From contig NZ_CP109149.1 of NCBI RefSeq assembly GCF_035920345.1, forward strand, positions 7,130,001-7,194,000: 64,000 bases of DNA, read 5' to 3'. Below the pieces are notes generated by a model. The model saw only the letters and a program-made list of their open reading frames with translations, made no database searches and was not told where the DNA came from. The stretch's first letter is position 1, and every line of letters starts with the position of its first letter. This DNA comes from Nocardia vinacea. GTDB taxonomy: Bacteria > Actinomycetota > Actinomycetes > Mycobacteriales > Mycobacteriaceae. The position numbers were made by a program, and so were the translations under genes. Shown here piece by piece: positions 21,422 through 30,562 of this stretch.

Positions 21422-22150
21422 ATGTTTCACGTGGAACGAGATCTCGGTGGCATCACCGCGTTGCCGAATGAGCTGGAGCCCCCGGCCGCGGCCGCGGTGG
21501 TTTTCGGAGACCGGTTGGATCTCGCGCGTCGGTACTGTGCCGCCCTCGCCGCCGCGGGTGTCGAGCGCGGACTGATCGGTCCCCGCGAGGTGCCGAGGCT
21601 ATGGGATCGGCACATTCTCAACTGTGCGGTGGTCGGTGAGTTGATGGCGGAGGGCACCACCGTGGTCGATATCGGCAGCGGCGCCGGACTGCCCGGAATC
21701 CCCTTGGCGATCGCGCGCCCAGATCTCCGGATCACCTTGGTCGAGCCGCTGTTGCGCCGCACCATCTTTCTGAGCGAATTCATCGAGGCGGCCGGACTCG
21801 ATGTAACCGTGGTGCGCGGTCGGGCCGAGCAGTCGGGCGTGCTGAAGGAAGCGGGCGGCGCGGATGCGGTGACCTCTCGCGCGGTCGCCCCGCTGGCGAA
21901 GCTGGCACAGTGGTCCCTCCCCCTGTTGCGCGATCACGGACGGATGCTCGCGCTGAAGGGAGTCAGCGCGGCCGAGGAACTCGAGCGCGACGGTGAGGCT
22001 TTGGCGAAGGCGGGCGCGGGGAATGCGACCGTCCTGGAATGCGGCGCCGGACTCGTCTCCACCCCCACTCTGGTGATCAGCGCCGAGCGGCTGCCGCGTG
22101 CCGAGCGTCCCTCGCGTCGAGCGGGCAGGTCGGCGCGGAAGTCGAAGTAG
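21422..22150 (+). CDS. rsmG: 16S rRNA (guanine-N7) methyltransferase RsmG
   Basis: A 242-residue SAM-dependent methyltransferase, the GidB family, which modifies the 530 loop of 16S rRNA; loss gives low-level streptomycin resistance in related organisms. [17 protein letters not shown] precedes the SAM motif [11 protein letters not shown] near residue 82, then [15 protein letters not shown] and [20 protein letters not shown]. The start codon and codons 2-6 lie in a parS-like palindrome, so segregation protein binding could affect its expression. Confidence 0.95.
   Translation: MFHVERDLGGITALPNELEPPAAAAVVFGDRLDLARRYCAALAAAGVERGLIGPREVPRLWDRHILNCAVVGELMAEGTTVVDIGSGAGLPGIPLAIARPDLRITLVEPLLRRTIFLSEFIEAAGLDVTVVRGRAEQSGVLKEAGGADAVTSRAVAPLAKLAQWSLPLLRDHGRMLALKGVSAAEELERDGEALAKAGAGNATVLECGAGLVSTPTLVISAERLPRAERPSRRAGRSARKSK
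21423..21438. promoter_or_regulatory. parS: parS-like site over the rsmG start
   Basis: TGTTTCACGTGGAACG, 14 of 16 matches to TGTTTCACGTGAAACA. It covers the second base of the rsmG ATG through codon 6. Confidence 0.8.
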
Positions 22151-22170
22151 CAGTATTCGATTCGCGGCGA

Positions 22171-22186
22171 TGTTTCATGTGAAACA
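22171..22186. promoter_or_regulatory. parS: parS site
   Basis: TGTTTCATGTGAAACA, 15 of 16 against the consensus; the centre is CATGTG instead of CACGTG. Confidence 0.9.
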
Positions 22187-22349
22187 AGGCGTCTGGCCGT
22201 ACGTAGCACGGCAGGCTTCGACCCGAAACTTCACGTGACGTTTTGAATCTGGTGTCACCGGATGGGGAAATCAATGATCCCCATTGCGCGAGGCTCATTG
22301 GACGCGAGAGCGCCCGGCGTGAGATGCCGCGGCGCGGTGGGGTATCCGA

Positions 22350-22365
22350 TGTTTCATGTGAAACA
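22350..22365. promoter_or_regulatory. parS: parS site
   Basis: TGTTTCATGTGAAACA, identical to the site at 22171. Confidence 0.9.
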
Positions 22366-22392
22366 GAACTTCGGTGTCGGTCCGGAACTTCA

Positions 22393-22408
22393 TGTTTCAT
22401 GTGAAACG
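22393..22408. promoter_or_regulatory. parS: parS site
   Basis: TGTTTCATGTGAAACG, again with the CATGTG centre; 27 bases from the previous site. Confidence 0.87.
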
Positions 22409-22712
22409 GTGAATCGGATGCGTCAATCTTGTTCGCGGCAATGTGATTCGGTGCAGATTTGCGTGTCCTTTGCGCGATGCCGCGATTCAGCTTTCTAATC
22501 GCGCTGAGTGCTGGCAAGCTAGTGAGCGTCGGGCGTGAGCGTTGGTGCCGCGGACGGATGTGGGTTTGTCGCAGCGGCGAGAGCTCCGCTCGGTCGATCG
22601 GGCGCCGCGGTCCCGATTGAGCATCAAGTTCGATCCGACACAGCTAGTGATGACACGGCGCCGAATTCGGTCGGGCGCATGTGATCTGAGGTTCTCGCGT
22701 TAGGAGCTGTCT

Positions 22713-23717
22713 ATGTCGAGCGGTCCGGCGAATGTTTCACGGGAAACAACGTCGCGCGTGCCGGGGATGCTGGACTCCAGCACCTTGGATGCGGAGGCAT
22801 TCGGAAGCACACCGTTCGGGCACATCTCCCCCAGTGAGACCCCGATAGCGGCCGAAGCCCAACGTGCAAGCCAGATATTGCATCCAGGAAAGGTGACAGT
22901 GCCGAAACCGCACGAGCAACGGATCATCACCATCGCCAATCAGAAGGGTGGCGTCGGAAAGACGACAACCGCCGTGAATCTCGCGGCCGCCCTGGCGCAC
23001 ACCGGGATGACGGTTCTCGTGATAGACCTCGATCCCCAAGGCAATGCCAGCACCGCCCTGGGTATCGAACATCACTCGGGTGTCCCGTCGAGCTATGAAC
23101 TCCTCATCGGCGAGGTGTCGGTGAAGGATGCGATTCAGCAGAGCCCGCACAGCGAGCGCCTGCTGTGCATTCCGGCGACCATCGATCTGGCCGGCGCCGA
23201 GATCGAATTGGTTTCCATGGTGGCGAGGGAGGGACGGCTCAAGGCCGCGATTCAGGAGGCCAATATTGCCGGGTACGACATCGATTACGTGATGATCGAC
23301 TGCCCACCGTCGCTCGGTCTGCTCACAGTCAACGCGATGGTCGCGGCCAAGGAAGTACTGATCCCGATCCAATGCGAGTACTACGCGCTGGAGGGTGTCG
23401 GGCAGCTACTCCGCAATATCGGTCTGGTGCAGGCGCATCTGAATCCCGAACTACATGTGTCGACCGTGATCCTCACGATGTACGACGGCCGGACCAAGTT
23501 GGCCGACCAGGTCGCCGAGGAGGTGCGCGGGCACTTCGGCGATGTGGTGCTGAAGTCGGTCATCCCCCGCAGCGTGAAGGTCTCCGAGGCGCCGGGCTAC
23601 GGCATGACGGTGCTGGATTATGATCCAGGCTCCCGGGGTGCGATGAGTTATCTGGACGCCGGTCGCGAGATGGCCTCCCGGTCGGTGATCCGGCCGGGTG
23701 CGGCAGAGCCCGCGTAA
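22713..23717 (+). CDS. parA: Chromosome partitioning ATPase ParA (Soj)
   Basis: A 334-residue deviant-Walker ATPase. About 60 variable N-terminal residues precede IITIANQKGGVGKTTTAVNLA, the Walker A' box with the signature Lys. LVIDLDPQGNASTALG and YVMIDCPPSLGLLTVNA follow. It moves ParB-bound origins by cycling on the nucleoid. ATG 22713 follows AGGAG at six bases. It precedes parB by 28 bases, forming parAB. Confidence 0.97.
   Translation: MSSGPANVSRETTSRVPGMLDSSTLDAEAFGSTPFGHISPSETPIAAEAQRASQILHPGKVTVPKPHEQRIITIANQKGGVGKTTTAVNLAAALAHTGMTVLVIDLDPQGNASTALGIEHHSGVPSSYELLIGEVSVKDAIQQSPHSERLLCIPATIDLAGAEIELVSMVAREGRLKAAIQEANIAGYDIDYVMIDCPPSLGLLTVNAMVAAKEVLIPIQCEYYALEGVGQLLRNIGLVQAHLNPELHVSTVILTMYDGRTKLADQVAEEVRGHFGDVVLKSVIPRSVKVSEAPGYGMTVLDYDPGSRGAMSYLDAGREMASRSVIRPGAAEPA
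22733..22748. promoter_or_regulatory. parS: parS site inside the parA coding start
   Basis: TGTTTCACGGGAAACA, 15 of 16 against the consensus, covering codons 7-12 of parA (NVSRET). Confidence 0.85.
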
Positions 23718-23745
23718 TGACGAACGAGGAAAGGGTCGGTAACCG

Positions 23746-24774
23746 ATGACTCAGGCGAAGAAGGGCGGGCTAGGCCGCGGACTTGCCGCGTTGATTCCGA
23801 CGGGGCCGGCCGCCACACCGGGACTCGGTGCCGCACCCGGACTCGGTAGCGCCGCAGCCAATGTCGTCATCGGCATCGATCCGATCGGACCGCAACCGGC
23901 TTCGGCCTTCCTGCACCGGGTCCCCGACCCCAGCGATGAGCAGCTGTCGGATGGCGGTGCGTCCTATCGCGAGATTCCGCCGGAGCAGATCGAACCGAAT
24001 CCCAAGCAGCCGCGCCACGTCTTCGAGGAAGAGGCGCTCGCCGAGCTGGTGCACTCCATCAAGGAATTCGGCCTGATGCAGCCCATCGTGGTGCGTCGGT
24101 TGGAGCCGGGGGTGGACAAGTATCAGATCGTCATGGGTGAGCGTCGTTGGCGCGCTTGCCAAGAGGCCGGGCTCGCGGCGATTCCAGCCATTGTCCGCGA
24201 GACCGCGGACGACGCGATGCTGCGGGACGCCCTCTTGGAGAACATCCATCGGGTGCAGCTGAACCCGCTCGAAGAGGCGGCGGCCTATCAGCAGCTGCTC
24301 GAGGAATTCGATGTCACCCATGAGGAATTGGCTACCCGAATCGGTCGATCCCGACCGGTGGTGACGAATATGATTCGCCTGTTGAAACTGCCGATCCCGG
24401 TGCAGCGCCGGGTCGCGGCCGGCGTACTGTCCGCCGGACACGCTCGGGCGCTGCTCGGTCTCGAGGCAGGCGCCGACGCCCAAGAGGTACTCGCCGCCCG
24501 CATCGTGGCCGAGGGATTGTCGGTCCGGGCCACCGAGGAAGCCGTCACCTTGGCGAACCGGGATCCGGATACGGCCGCTCCTCCTGCCCCCCGGCGCAAG
24601 CCGATTCATATGCCGGGTCTGCAGGATGTGGCCGAGCGACTGTCGGAATCCTTCGACACTCGCGTCACCGTGAGCCTCGGCAAGCGGAAGGGCAAGATCG
24701 TCGTCGAATTCGGTTCGGTCGAAGACCTCGAACGCATCGTAGGCATGATGGAGCAGCAGCAGCTCGGCAAGTGA
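23746..24774 (+). CDS. parB: Chromosome partitioning protein ParB (Spo0J)
   Basis: A 342-residue ParB. It starts [20 protein letters not shown], the conserved ParA-contacting N-terminus. The CTPase/ParB domain includes [20 protein letters not shown] and [14 protein letters not shown] with [19 protein letters not shown]. An HTH near residues 190-215 ([20 protein letters not shown]) reads parS. A C-terminal dimer domain ends MMEQQQLGK. The neighbouring parS sites complete the system. Confidence 0.97.
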   Translation: MTQAKKGGLGRGLAALIPTGPAATPGLGAAPGLGSAAANVVIGIDPIGPQPASAFLHRVPDPSDEQLSDGGASYREIPPEQIEPNPKQPRHVFEEEALAELVHSIKEFGLMQPIVVRRLEPGVDKYQIVMGERRWRACQEAGLAAIPAIVRETADDAMLRDALLENIHRVQLNPLEEAAAYQQLLEEFDVTHEELATRIGRSRPVVTNMIRLLKLPIPVQRRVAAGVLSAGHARALLGLEAGADAQEVLAARIVAEGLSVRATEEAVTLANRDPDTAAPPAPRRKPIHMPGLQDVAERLSESFDTRVTVSLGKRKGKIVVEFGSVEDLERIVGMMEQQQLGK

Positions 24775-24947
24775 CAGAAGTGGCAAAAATAGCCGTGTGT
24801 TTCCGGTAGGCACGTGTTCAGCGTTGAAACGTCACTGTGACGGCGCAGAAAATCGGCCTACGGAGGGGCTCCTTACCAACAGCACAGCGACGTGGAATGA
24901 GGCGGGTTCGCTTTGATCGCATATTCTTGCTGGCGAGTGAATGCAGC

Positions 24948-25721
24948 GTGAGTGTGGATGAATCGGATAGCTGGAGGCTGAGCAGAGCGGTGTCGACCAG
25001 CGTCACAGCATTAACCCTCGGTGGACTCGACAGGCTACCCGCCCATGCGCGGCGTTGCGTGTTCTGGGAGATCGATCCGGCTGTTGCCGCGACCTCCCGT
25101 GAGTTCAGTGATCCGGTCTTCGAGAAGGAGGCCTGGCTTTCCACGGTTATGTTGGAGTGGGGTTCGTGCGGTCAGGTCGCGAACGTGGACGGCAACATAG
25201 CGGGGTGTGCGCTGTACTCGCCGCCGAGCGCCGTACCGCGCGCCGGCCTGTTCCCCACATCGCCGGTTAGCCCGGATGCGGTCCTGCTGACCACGCTGCG
25301 GTCCGAATTCCCGTATCAGGATGCCGACATAGCCCACCGCCTCATGACGGCTGTGGTGGCCGATCTGGTGCGTCGTGGCGTACGCGCGTTGGAGGCCTTC
25401 GGGATTCGCACCGATCCCCCGGCGACCGCGATGTCGGATCGTTCGCTCGGCTCGATGCGGTTGATGGAGCGGATCGGTTCACCGGTCCGGGATGCGGCCT
25501 CGGCCGGTAAGGCGACCGGATGTTCGCCGGAGACCTGCATGATCGAGGCGGACTTCCTGGAGGACGTCGGTTTCGAAGTGGTGGCGCCGCACCACCGCTT
25601 CCCCCGGCTGCGCTTGGAACTCGACTCTGATCACGGCTGGAAGGAAGATGTGGAGCGCGCGCTCGATCAGCTGCTCGCCGCCGCCTCCCTGACGGTCCCC
25701 TTCCGCGTCGGAGCACCCTGA
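24948..25721 (+). CDS. Rv3916c-like protein, possibly GNAT-related
   Basis: A protein of about 257 residues from GTG 24948; the open frame reaches back to 24837. The core VTALTLGGLDRLPAHARRCV and FWEIDP, and a later ALEAFGI segment after a long helix (LMTAVVADLVRRGVRALEAF), match the gene conserved between parB and cwlM in mycobacteria (Rv3916c). The helix-strand layout suggests an acetyltransferase-like fold, but no acetyl-CoA P-loop was recognised with confidence. A Cys pair (CSPETC) is notable. It converges on cwlM. Confidence 0.72.
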   Translation: MSVDESDSWRLSRAVSTSVTALTLGGLDRLPAHARRCVFWEIDPAVAATSREFSDPVFEKEAWLSTVMLEWGSCGQVANVDGNIAGCALYSPPSAVPRAGLFPTSPVSPDAVLLTTLRSEFPYQDADIAHRLMTAVVADLVRRGVRALEAFGIRTDPPATAMSDRSLGSMRLMERIGSPVRDAASAGKATGCSPETCMIEADFLEDVGFEVVAPHHRFPRLRLELDSDHGWKEDVERALDQLLAAASLTVPFRVGAP

Positions 25722-25739
25722 GACTCCGCATTCAGCAAT

Positions 25740-25772
25740 GTGCGCCCCTGCCGACGGTCGGCAGGGGCGCAC
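25740..25772. terminator. Bidirectional hairpin between Rv3916c-like gene and cwlM
   Basis: A perfect 15-pair inverted repeat, GTGCGCCCCTGCCGA and TCGGCAGGGGCGCAC, with a three-base loop, between two convergent genes. It is very stable; the T run is poor on either strand. Confidence 0.8.
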
Positions 25773-25827
25773 TCGTATCGGAAGTATCTTTTGTTGTTCG
25801 TAATCTAGTGAGCCAGAAGGTAATTCA

Positions 25828-27024
25828 CTACATCCGGTTGGCCGCGGCCAACTCCTCCGCCAGCAATTCGGCGAAAGTGTATGTGCCTGTTGGCTGATCG
25901 TCCTGGCCGAGCAGATACAGCCGCTTCACCGAGATGAGGATGGCCTCGGCGATCACATCGCGCATCCGAGGGTTGGTGAGTACCGACGCATCGTATTCGT
26001 TTGTGAGATAACCGATATCGACCTGGACGGTCGGCATCTTGGTGAGCCGCAATAGATCCCAGGTGCGCGCGTGAGTTCGGCAGTCCTGCAACGAGGTTCG
26101 CGCAACCACCTCACGCTGGATGAAGCCGGCGAGTACCTGGCCGATCATCGATACCGAACCGTGCGAATTGCCGAAGTGGAAGCCCGCGACACCGTTGGCG
26201 GACGGGCTCGGATTGGTCGCGCAGCGTAGCGAGATCATCAGATCGGCGTCGAAGGCATTGGAGGTATCCGCGCGCTCGGCATCGGTCGGATTGGCGCCCC
26301 ACGGCCGCGACAGGAAGGTTTCCATGCCGGTGGCGGCCATTCGGCCCTCCAGCCTGCTGGCCAGATCCCAGAGGATCTCCGACTCGTAGACCTCGCCGTA
26401 TTCGGTCGGTACCGCGAAGCCCTTGTCCGGGCCGCCGAGGCCCGGATCGATGACGATCCGCTTCCCGGTCAACTGCGGCCCGGCCCGGTGCACGACCTCT
26501 TCCTCGGCGATCCGATGCGGATTGCCGCCGGTGACGCGCGCGCCGAGCAGTTCCAGCGAGCGCAGCGTATCCGGACCGCAGATGCCGTCCGCCGCCAAGC
26601 CGATCTCCCGCTGGAATGCGGTGAGCGCCTCATGGGTGTGCGGGCCGAAGTAGCCGTCGACGCGGTGCACGTAGAAACCGAGATCCTGTAGCCGGCGCTG
26701 CAGGGTTGCCACATCGTCGCCGTAGAGCGGCGCGGAGAGCTGGTAGATCAATGTGCGGGCACCGAGGCGATAGGAGGCTTCCTTCAGCGCGCGGTAGGTA
26801 GCCGGTCCGACGACCCCGTCGACCAGCAGTCCGCGGTGCTGTTGAAAGGCGCGAACCGCCGAGTCGAGCTGGCGATCGAAGGAAGCGTCGGTGTCCATCC
26901 AATACTCTCGCGCATCAGCGTGTCCTGTTGCGGCGGAGTGCGTATGCAGAAACCCGAGACTTGCCAGGGTGCTCCGAACCTCGGCGACGGCTGGACCGGT
27001 ATCGCCGTGACGAAGTCGGTGCAT
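25828..27024 (-). CDS. cwlM: CwlM, catalytically degenerate amidase regulating peptidoglycan synthesis
   Basis: A 398-residue protein with two peptidoglycan-binding repeats (about 1-85 and 90-165) and an Amidase_3 fold (about 180-385). In mycobacteria CwlM is phosphorylated by PknB and activates MurA, rather than cutting peptidoglycan. Here the first zinc ligand position reads IDPGLGG (His replaced by Leu), the later His position reads SLRCAT, and the final catalytic Glu position reads VDIGYLTNE (Asp), all agreeing with loss of catalysis. ATG 27024 has GGAAGGAAAGGG upstream; a GTG 13 codons earlier is less likely. Confidence 0.9.
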   Translation of the reverse strand: MHRLRHGDTGPAVAEVRSTLASLGFLHTHSAATGHADAREYWMDTDASFDRQLDSAVRAFQQHRGLLVDGVVGPATYRALKEASYRLGARTLIYQLSAPLYGDDVATLQRRLQDLGFYVHRVDGYFGPHTHEALTAFQREIGLAADGICGPDTLRSLELLGARVTGGNPHRIAEEEVVHRAGPQLTGKRIVIDPGLGGPDKGFAVPTEYGEVYESEILWDLASRLEGRMAATGMETFLSRPWGANPTDAERADTSNAFDADLMISLRCATNPSPSANGVAGFHFGNSHGSVSMIGQVLAGFIQREVVARTSLQDCRTHARTWDLLRLTKMPTVQVDIGYLTNEYDASVLTNPRMRDVIAEAILISVKRLYLLGQDDQPTGTYTFAELLAEELAAANRM

Positions 27025-27197
27025 GCGTGAGAGCCCTTTCCTTCCGTCAACCCGGGTACCCACTCATGCGACGGCTCACACCCTCGCACGACCGGAGGTC
27101 GGTCGATTGTCTCAGACCCGGACCGGAATACGACAATTCCCGGCGTCCAGGCATCCTACGGCGCGTCGTCGATTGACGGCGTTCTTTGACGAATACG

Positions 27198-27524
27198 TCA
27201 GATGATGCCGTCGAGTTCACGCAGCAGGGCGGCTTTGCCCTTCGCTCCGACGATCTGCTTGACCGGCTTGCCACCGGAGAACAGCATCATAGTTGGCAAC
27301 GAGAGGATCTGATAATCGCGGGCGACGCCCGGATTGGCATCCACATCCAGCTTGGCCACGGTCAGCTTATCCGCATGCGCGCCCGCGATCTCCTCCAGCA
27401 CCGGGGCGACCATTTTGCACGGACCGCACCAGTCGGCCCAGAAGTCGACGAGTACCGGCTTCTCACTGAGCAACACATCGTCGGCGAAGGACGCGTCGGT
27501 CACGGTGACCGTGTTTTGGGACAT
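27198..27524 (-). CDS. trxA: Thioredoxin
   Basis: A 108-residue thioredoxin with the active site WADWCGPCKM and the cis-proline loop ILSLPTMMLF. It reduces protein disulfides using electrons from TrxB, whose gene is 35 bases upstream. ATG 27524 (MSQNTVTVTD) follows AAGGAGATACCC; the longer frame is not needed. It corresponds in position to mycobacterial trxC. Confidence 0.97.
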   Translation of the reverse strand: MSQNTVTVTDASFADDVLLSEKPVLVDFWADWCGPCKMVAPVLEEIAGAHADKLTVAKLDVDANPGVARDYQILSLPTMMLFSGGKPVKQIVGAKGKAALLRELDGII

Positions 27525-27559
27525 GGGTATCTCCTTGTAGTGCAAAAAAAGTGATGAGA

Positions 27560-28546
27560 TCAGTTGGCGGGCACGGCAACTGAGTTGCCGGCGTGATCCA
27601 GGGTGTTCGAGGTGATGTCACCCTGTTCGGCCAGCCAGCGCTCGGCGTCGATCGCGGCGCGGCAGCCGGTCCCCGCGGCGGTAATGGCCTGGCGGTAGGT
27701 GTGGTCGACCAGATCGCCCGCGGCGAAGACACCGGGCACCGCGGTAGCGGTCGACGGATGCAGCACCTGCACGTAGCCCTCGTCGTCCAGTTCCACCTGA
27801 TCCTTGACCAGCTCGCTGCGCGGATCGTGACCGATCGCCACGAACAGGCCGGTCGCGGCCAGTTCGGAGGTCTCGCCGGTGCGGGTATCGCGCAGTGTCA
27901 GGCTGGTCACGCTGGTATCACCGTTGACCGCGGTGACCTCGGCGTTGAGCACGAACTTGATCTTCTCGTTGGCCTTGGCGCGCTCCAGCATGATGCGCGA
28001 GGCGCGGAATTCCTCGCGGCGGTGCACGATGGTCACGGTGCTGGCGAACTTGGTGAGGAAGGTCGCTTCCTCCATCGCCGAGTCGCCACCGCCGACCACG
28101 ACGATGTCTTGGCCCTTGAAGAAGAAGCCGTCGCAGGTGGCGCAGGCGCTGACACCGCGGCCGAGCAGCTTCTGCTCACCGGGGACGTTCAGATAGCGCG
28201 CGGCCGAGCCCATCGCGAGGATTACGGCGTAGGCCTGGTACGTCTCATCGCCGACGGTGACCGTCTTGATCGGGCCGGTCAGGTCGATGGCGTCCACATC
28301 CTCGGTCCGGATATCGGCGCCGAATCGCTTGGCCTGTTCGCGCATCTCCTCCATCAGATCCGGGCCCATGATGCCGGCGCGGAAACCGGGGAAGTTTTCG
28401 ACCTCGGTGGTGGTCATCAGTGCGCCGCCGAACTGGGTGCCCTCGAACAGCAGGGGCTGGAGTTCGGCGCGGGCTGCGTAGACGGCGGCGGTATAGCCGG
28501 CGGGTCCGGAGCCGACGATGATCAAGTCGCGAACTGCGTTGCTCAT
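27560..28546 (-). CDS. trxB: Thioredoxin reductase
   Basis: A 328-residue flavoprotein. The FAD motif is [19 protein letters not shown], the redox-active site is ACATCDGFF, the NADPH motif is [12 protein letters not shown], and the C-terminal FAD-binding segment includes [11 protein letters not shown]. It passes electrons from NADPH to thioredoxin. The ATG at 28546 overlaps by four bases (ATGA) the stop of a 27-codon repeat-encoded ORF; there is a possible AGGCGGAGG site within the repeat end itself. Confidence 0.97.
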   Translation of the reverse strand: MSNAVRDLIIVGSGPAGYTAAVYAARAELQPLLFEGTQFGGALMTTTEVENFPGFRAGIMGPDLMEEMREQAKRFGADIRTEDVDAIDLTGPIKTVTVGDETYQAYAVILAMGSAARYLNVPGEQKLLGRGVSACATCDGFFFKGQDIVVVGGGDSAMEEATFLTKFASTVTIVHRREEFRASRIMLERAKANEKIKFVLNAEVTAVNGDTSVTSLTLRDTRTGETSELAATGLFVAIGHDPRSELVKDQVELDDEGYVQVLHPSTATAVPGVFAAGDLVDHTYRQAITAAGTGCRAAIDAERWLAEQGDITSNTLDHAGNSVAVPAN

Positions 28547-28626
28547 GCCTCCGCCTCGCTGGCGCTCGGCTCCACCATGACCAACAGGTTGGCTGTGTTG
28601 ATTGTTCGCTCGCTGCGCTCGCTCAC
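28543..28626 (-). repeat. Coupling repeat with 27-codon ORF feeding trxB
   Basis: GTG at 28626 to TGA at 28543, 27 codons, beginning [12 protein letters not shown] and ending EPSASEAEA. The stop overlaps the trxB start as ATGA. Length and both ends match the copy upstream of dciA, while the middle differs, including ANLLVMV. Confidence 0.8.
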
Positions 28627-28736
28627 GGGTGACCCTTCCGAGGGAGATTCGTTAGACGTGTCGGTCAACAACAGGGTAAACGGTGTTGTTCCCGACGTGA
28701 TGTGGGACAACCGCACGACGTGACGTCGCCCACTCG

Positions 28737-29552
28737 TCAACCGATGTCGGTGCGAGCCAACTGTTGCGGATCGTCGGTGCCGCAACCGATTCCGACGACC
28801 AGTGCGGTGATCTTGTGCGGGCGCGGGCCGGCGAGCAGTATCAGCACGGCGTCCTTGCCCTGGAAGGTGGTGTCGGTCGAACCGAGGACGGTGCGGTCCA
28901 GGCCGTTGGCGTGGACGCAGCGGTTCAGGGCCGCCGGGGTGCCGAGTGCGCCGGTGACGTCATTGCGACCGAGGGCGCTCAATGCGACGGTGGCGTCGAG
29001 TCCGTCACCGAGTTGGACATTGCTGGTGGTCGGTTGGGCGCTCGGGGCAACCTCGTGCCCACGCAATGCGTCCACCGCGACCGCGACGCAGGCCACGACC
29101 GCGATCACGGCGGCCGCGGCGGCGAGCCAGCGGAGTGTGCGTGTGCCGTGTCGCGTCAGCGGGATGGCAGCCTCGCGCCCGGAATCCTTTGCGTCATCGG
29201 CGGATTCGGGCCACACCACAACCGGCGATTCCGGCCGTGTGGTGGCCGAGGGCAGCCGAAGGACGGTTGCGACCTGCTCGGTGGGCTCCTCCGCCACATC
29301 GAGGCCTTCGACGAACTCCTCCAGCCGGGCCGCGATATCGGCGGGCATGGCGTGGATGACGCGCTCGTCCCGGCCGAGTGCGCGCAATTCGGCGCTGACA
29401 TCGTCGAGCGAGTTCAGGAACCGCAGGGCGTCCGGATCATTGCGGACCACCGGCCACAGCTGCTCGCTCAGCTCCGGCGCCACATTGTCGGCGTGTAGAT
29501 CGGCTAGCAGTTCGGGTGAGAACGGAGGCTGCGGATCGGATCGGGTCGCCAT
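28737..29552 (-). CDS. Anti-sigma factor for SigM (RsmA-like)
   Basis: A 271-residue single-pass membrane protein. The cytoplasmic half (about 1-130) should hold the sigma-binding region; a membrane helix lies near 132-155 (RWLAAAAAVIAVVACVAVAV), and an extracytoplasmic domain follows with AALNRCVHANGLDRTVLG and ITALVVGIGCGTDD. It occupies the position of Rv3912 (RsmA), the anti-SigM factor, immediately after sigM. ATG 29552 follows GGAGGTGCG. No zinc HxxxCxxC motif is present, as expected for non-ZAS anti-sigma factors. Confidence 0.85.
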   Translation of the reverse strand: MATRSDPQPPFSPELLADLHADNVAPELSEQLWPVVRNDPDALRFLNSLDDVSAELRALGRDERVIHAMPADIAARLEEFVEGLDVAEEPTEQVATVLRLPSATTRPESPVVVWPESADDAKDSGREAAIPLTRHGTRTLRWLAAAAAVIAVVACVAVAVDALRGHEVAPSAQPTTSNVQLGDGLDATVALSALGRNDVTGALGTPAALNRCVHANGLDRTVLGSTDTTFQGKDAVLILLAGPRPHKITALVVGIGCGTDDPQQLARTDIG

Positions 29553-29651
29553 CGCACCTCCGGATTCTCGAGTAGATGCCCGCCCGCACGTCGCGGGCGG
29601 CGCTGCCTGTACATCGTCTTGTTGTCCGTCACTATTAATGACGCATCTCGA

Positions 29652-30284
29652 CTACTTCCGGTTCCCCGGATCACGCAGAAATTCCAAACGTTCTTGGAGC
29701 CGCTGTCGGCCGCGTGCGCATCGGCTTTTGATGGTGCCCTCCGGAACGCCGAGCAGCGCCGCGGTTTCCGCGACACTACGCCCCTCCAGTTCCACTGCGA
29801 CAAGCGCCGCCCGCTGCTCCTCCGGCAGCGTGAACAGCGCACGGTCGACGACGAGTGACATTTCCAGTTCAGCGATATTGTCGCGGGTGTCCTTGGGTTC
29901 CGGCATGGTCTCCGGCGACAGCGATACCGCGCGACGGGTCTTATTGCGCCGGATGCGGTCCAGGCAGGCGTTCACCACGATGGCGTGCAGCCAGCTGCGC
30001 ACCTCGGCCTCGGCGCGGAAGGTGGCGGCGGTGCGGTGTGCCGAGAGCAGAGCGTCCTGCAGCGAATCCGCCGCGTCCTCGCGGGTATAGGAGGTGCGCA
30101 GGGCGGTCTGCCAGAGGTGGTCGTTATGGCGGCGCAACAGTTCGGCGAAGGCATGCCGCTGACCGCGCACGTGGGCTTGCAGCAGTTCGACATCGGTGAG
30201 CTCGTCGGGGACGAACGAACGCTCGCGGAACGCAACAGGCCGCGACTTTCCCCCGTGGGAATCCTCGTTCAGTTCGGACGGCAA
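29652..30284 (-). CDS. sigM: ECF sigma factor SigM
   Basis: A 210-residue group IV sigma factor. Region 2 includes LLRRHNDHLWQTALRTSYTR and DAADSLQDALLSAHRTA, with SWLHAIVVNACLDRIRRNKT, and region 4 is LPEEQRAALVAVELEGRSV and ALLGVPEGTIKSRCARGRQR. It should direct an envelope-stress or late-growth regulon and be held by the downstream anti-sigma factor. TTG 30284 has AAGGGG six bases upstream; TTG 30290 is in frame but too close to that site. Confidence 0.93.
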   Translation of the reverse strand: MPSELNEDSHGGKSRPVAFRERSFVPDELTDVELLQAHVRGQRHAFAELLRRHNDHLWQTALRTSYTREDAADSLQDALLSAHRTAATFRAEAEVRSWLHAIVVNACLDRIRRNKTRRAVSLSPETMPEPKDTRDNIAELEMSLVVDRALFTLPEEQRAALVAVELEGRSVAETAALLGVPEGTIKSRCARGRQRLQERLEFLRDPGNRK

Positions 30285-30562
30285 AACCAACCCCTTGGAC
30301 AGCTCTCACGGCGATGACGGACACGAGCGACCACCATCGAAATTTCGCAGCATCCAGGATCGAACAACCAGAACCCGGGGAGCTCCCCCTGAGTGAGAGC
30401 GCGGCTAGATCATATCGTCAGTAAAGAATTGGCAGCAACCAGACCAGTCGAGGCTGAATTGTGCGGTGCGCCCGGGGAAATCGACACCGGCGGGCGGAGC
30501 GAGCGTAGTCCAGCGACAGCACGGGGCGGACACGTGCGGCGAGAGACAGAGCTGAGCGGCGC

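Larger units (their letters stand above)
22151..22712. other. rsmG-parA intergenic region with three parS sites
   Basis: 562 bases with no convincing gene. It holds three near-identical parS sites (22171, 22350, 22393), and TAGGAG at 22701-22706 is the parA ribosome-binding site. No clear promoter hexamers were found. Confidence 0.75.

Noticed and set aside
22262..22498. 78-codon frame in the rsmG-parA gap
   Set aside because: It runs through two parS sites (FHVKQ and SCETV are their translation) and has no homology; the DNA is explained by parS.
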